Assembly (NCBI GenBank): GCA_002315165.1
Contig: DCGC01000009.1
Span: forward strand, 2,767-17,468
From: Candidatus Saccharibacteria bacterium UBA1788
GTDB lineage: Bacteria > Patescibacteriota > Saccharimonadia > Saccharimonadales > Saccharimonadaceae
DNA length: 14,702 nt
Direction: 5' to 3'
Part shown: positions 13,324-14,702 of the stretch, in pieces
Layout: every line of letters starts with the position of its first letter
Position numbering within the stretch: position 1 is the first letter of the stretch
Translations under genes and position numbers: made by a program
Notes under the pieces: generated by a model
The model's input: only the letters and a program-made list of their open reading frames with translations
Told to the model about the DNA's origin: nothing
Databases searched by the model: none

Positions 13324-14702
13324 ATGAGCAAAGTTTTAATTGTCGGCAATGTTTTAAAAGATATATATTTACGATTGGACCCGCGAAAAGAATCGTTTGA
13401 ACAGGACGAGTCTGGAATAAACTGGATTAATTTAGGTTTTAATGGTGAAGGCCATAAAGTTTTTGAAAGAGTGGGGGTTTTTGGAGGCGCTTTTGTCACG
13501 CTTGATGTGCTGAAAAATTTTGGTATTGAGGCAAAAATCGCAGGTAATTCTGATGATATTGAAGTAGCTAATTACAGATACATTATGTGCGATGATAAAG
13601 ACGGCATAACTTATTTCGTTCCAAGCAATAGGATGAAGACAACTTTTGTTAAGCCCGTTGATGATGTTGATTGGATTTTTATCGATCGCTCGACGATTAT
13701 GAGCGACAATCTAGCTAAAAAGATTATAAGTTTTTTGGAAAATACTAACGCTAAGCTAGCAATGTACGTGCCAAAGCTCCTGTCGCAGCCCGATAGAATA
13801 TTAGCAGAGCGTGCTGATTTTATTTTTGCAGAAAACGATTTACAAGGCTTGTTGCCGTGTGGAAAATTGTGTTTTATAAATAAAGATTCGATTACTTTGG
13901 ACGGTGAAAAAGTTTTATTAGAAAATAATAAAACCAATTTAATGACGCATTTGACGATAAATTCAATAGCAGCGGCTTCGATTTTTGGAGCTAGTTTGGC
14001 TGGCAAAACTGTTCACGAATCGTTATTGTACGCAAAAGCTAATGTGGAGAATGCAACCCTGAGCGCAACTTTGAATTTGGAGACATTGACTGTTTTAGTA
14101 CGCGACGCAGAAACAAGTAATGCTAATCTGCATTTAATTGCCAAAAGTTTAGTGGCCGATAGAAAAGGTATTTTGGCCGCGGATGAGTCAGGCGGGTCGA
14201 TTCATAAAAAATTTGAAACAATGAACATACCTGACGACGAACAACACAGGAGAGATTATCGCAACATTTTTTTGGCAACGCCAAAATTAGAGGACTACGT
14301 GAATGGCGTAATTCTCTTTGAGGAAACCGCAAAACAAAAAGCGGACAATGGACAGAATTTTACTAATTTCCTCACGGCAAAGGGTGTTATTCCTGGAATT
14401 AAGGTTGATTTGGGGTTAATGAATTTTCCTGGCTCCGACGAAAAATACACGAAAGGAATTGACGGGCTTGGTGAGAGGCTTGAAGAATATTATAGAGCTG
14501 GGCTGAGGTTCGCAAAGTGGCGCGCTGCTTTTGAAATTACGGACAATACTCCGAGTCCAATGGCGATAAAAAAGAATTGTGAGATTTTAGCAGAATACGC
14601 AAGTTTATGCCAGCTCCACAAAATCGTGCCGATAGTAGAGCCTGAGGTCGTTTATGACGGAGACTATAACATCGAAAAATCCGCAGAAGTAACTGGCAGG
14701 AT
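13324..14702 (+). CDS. PfkB-like domain fused to class I fructose-bisphosphate aldolase (3' end beyond window)
   Basis: The frame stays open for 459 codons to the window edge. Residues 1 to about 255 resemble a PfkB/ribokinase-type sugar kinase: KVLIVGNVLKDIYLRLD at the start, FGGAFVTLDVLKNFG (53-67) like the GG-containing signature, and GKTVHESLLYAKANVENATL (227-246) like its last helices. The catalytic GAGD loop is missing, with TINS at 211-214 in its place. From about 262 a eukaryote-type class I aldolase begins, cleaving fructose-1,6-bisphosphate to DHAP and glyceraldehyde-3-phosphate through a lysine Schiff base. It shows KGILAADES (281-289; D287 equivalent to D33 of rabbit muscle aldolase), GVILFEET, GIKVDLG (K360 equivalent to K107), FAKWR (K398 and R400) and IVPIVEPE (E439 and E441). 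The Schiff-base lysine should fall near residue 481, outside the window. Confidence 0.9.
   Translation, partial: MSKVLIVGNVLKDIYLRLDPRKESFEQDESGINWINLGFNGEGHKVFERVGVFGGAFVTLDVLKNFGIEAKIAGNSDDIEVANYRYIMCDDKDGITYFVPSNRMKTTFVKPVDDVDWIFIDRSTIMSDNLAKKIISFLENTNAKLAMYVPKLLSQPDRILAERADFIFAENDLQGLLPCGKLCFINKDSITLDGEKVLLENNKTNLMTHLTINSIAAASIFGASLAGKTVHESLLYAKANVENATLSATLNLETLTVLVRDAETSNANLHLIAKSLVADRKGILAADESGGSIHKKFETMNIPDDEQHRRDYRNIFLATPKLEDYVNGVILFEETAKQKADNGQNFTNFLTAKGVIPGIKVDLGLMNFPGSDEKYTKGIDGLGERLEEYYRAGLRFAKWRAAFEITDNTPSPMAIKKNCEILAEYASLCQLHKIVPIVEPEVVYDGDYNIEKSAEVTGR

Noticed and set aside
13611..14006. Minus-strand 131-codon frame inside the PfkB-aldolase gene
   Set aside because: It is antisense to a frame with strong homology on the plus strand, and no initiation signals were seen.
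1..14702. UGA recoded as glycine (Gracilibacteria/SR1 code)
   Set aside because: TGA ends recO and the LPG-synthase-like gene at sensible family lengths, and no conserved glycine is encoded by TGA in the genes read.
1..14702. CRISPR array, insertion sequence, toxin-antitoxin, phage or attachment site
   Set aside because: No direct-repeat array, transposase, integrase or small toxin-antitoxin pair was seen. Base composition looks even, and all genes but one fit ordinary core functions.

Overview
The window is a gene-dense, AT-rich bacterial chromosome segment of core genes with almost no non-coding DNA. It most resembles a Patescibacteria/CPR genome, probably Candidatus Saccharibacteria (TM7). 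This is inferred from the small, minimal versions of the proteins, a single-chain eukaryote/archaea-type glycyl-tRNA synthetase, a Trm11-like methyltransferase, a eukaryote-type class I aldolase and extreme compaction. UGA is used as a normal stop (recO, LPG-synthase-like gene), which argues against the UGA=Gly code of Gracilibacteria/SR1. No mobile element, CRISPR array, origin or integration site is visible, and no stretch over 300 bases lacks a gene.

Layout. At the left edge is the 3' part of tRNA-Phe(GAA), then rarA (+). Converging on rarA, with overlapping stop codons, is an ABC exporter (-). Next come inorganic pyrophosphatase (+) and, converging on it across a bidirectional terminator, a GntR/YtrA-type regulator - ABC ATPase - ABC-2 permease operon (-). 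The minus strand continues with glyS; a soluble histidine kinase - lone receiver - recO operon; a membrane-anchored protein of unknown function; and an LPG-synthase-like membrane protein - xseA - xseB operon. Divergent from the last is a Trm11-like methyltransferase (+), followed by rpmA (ribosomal protein L27). At the right edge is an open reading frame that fuses a PfkB-like domain to a class I fructose-bisphosphate aldolase and runs off the window.

Genes for recombination and repair (rarA, recO, xseAB) are interspersed with translation genes (tRNA-Phe, glyS, rpmA, the RNA methyltransferase), central metabolism (ppa, aldolase) and envelope transport.

Two things stand out. First, the aldolase fusion: its PfkB half appears to have lost the catalytic GAGD motif, so it may be a pseudokinase or sugar-phosphate-binding module attached to a glycolytic enzyme. 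Second, a recurrent promoter layout, TGn-TATAAT-N6-start codon. It places the predicted transcription start exactly on the first base of the start codon in six genes, and two bases before it in a seventh, so leaderless mRNA looks like the default here. Two of these promoters lie face to face in one perfect 24-bp palindrome between the LPG-synthase-like and methyltransferase genes. By contrast ppa, glyS, rpmA, the GntR regulator and genes inside operons have leaders or Shine-Dalgarno sites. All promoter and start-site calls come from reading the sequence and are not experimentally supported.
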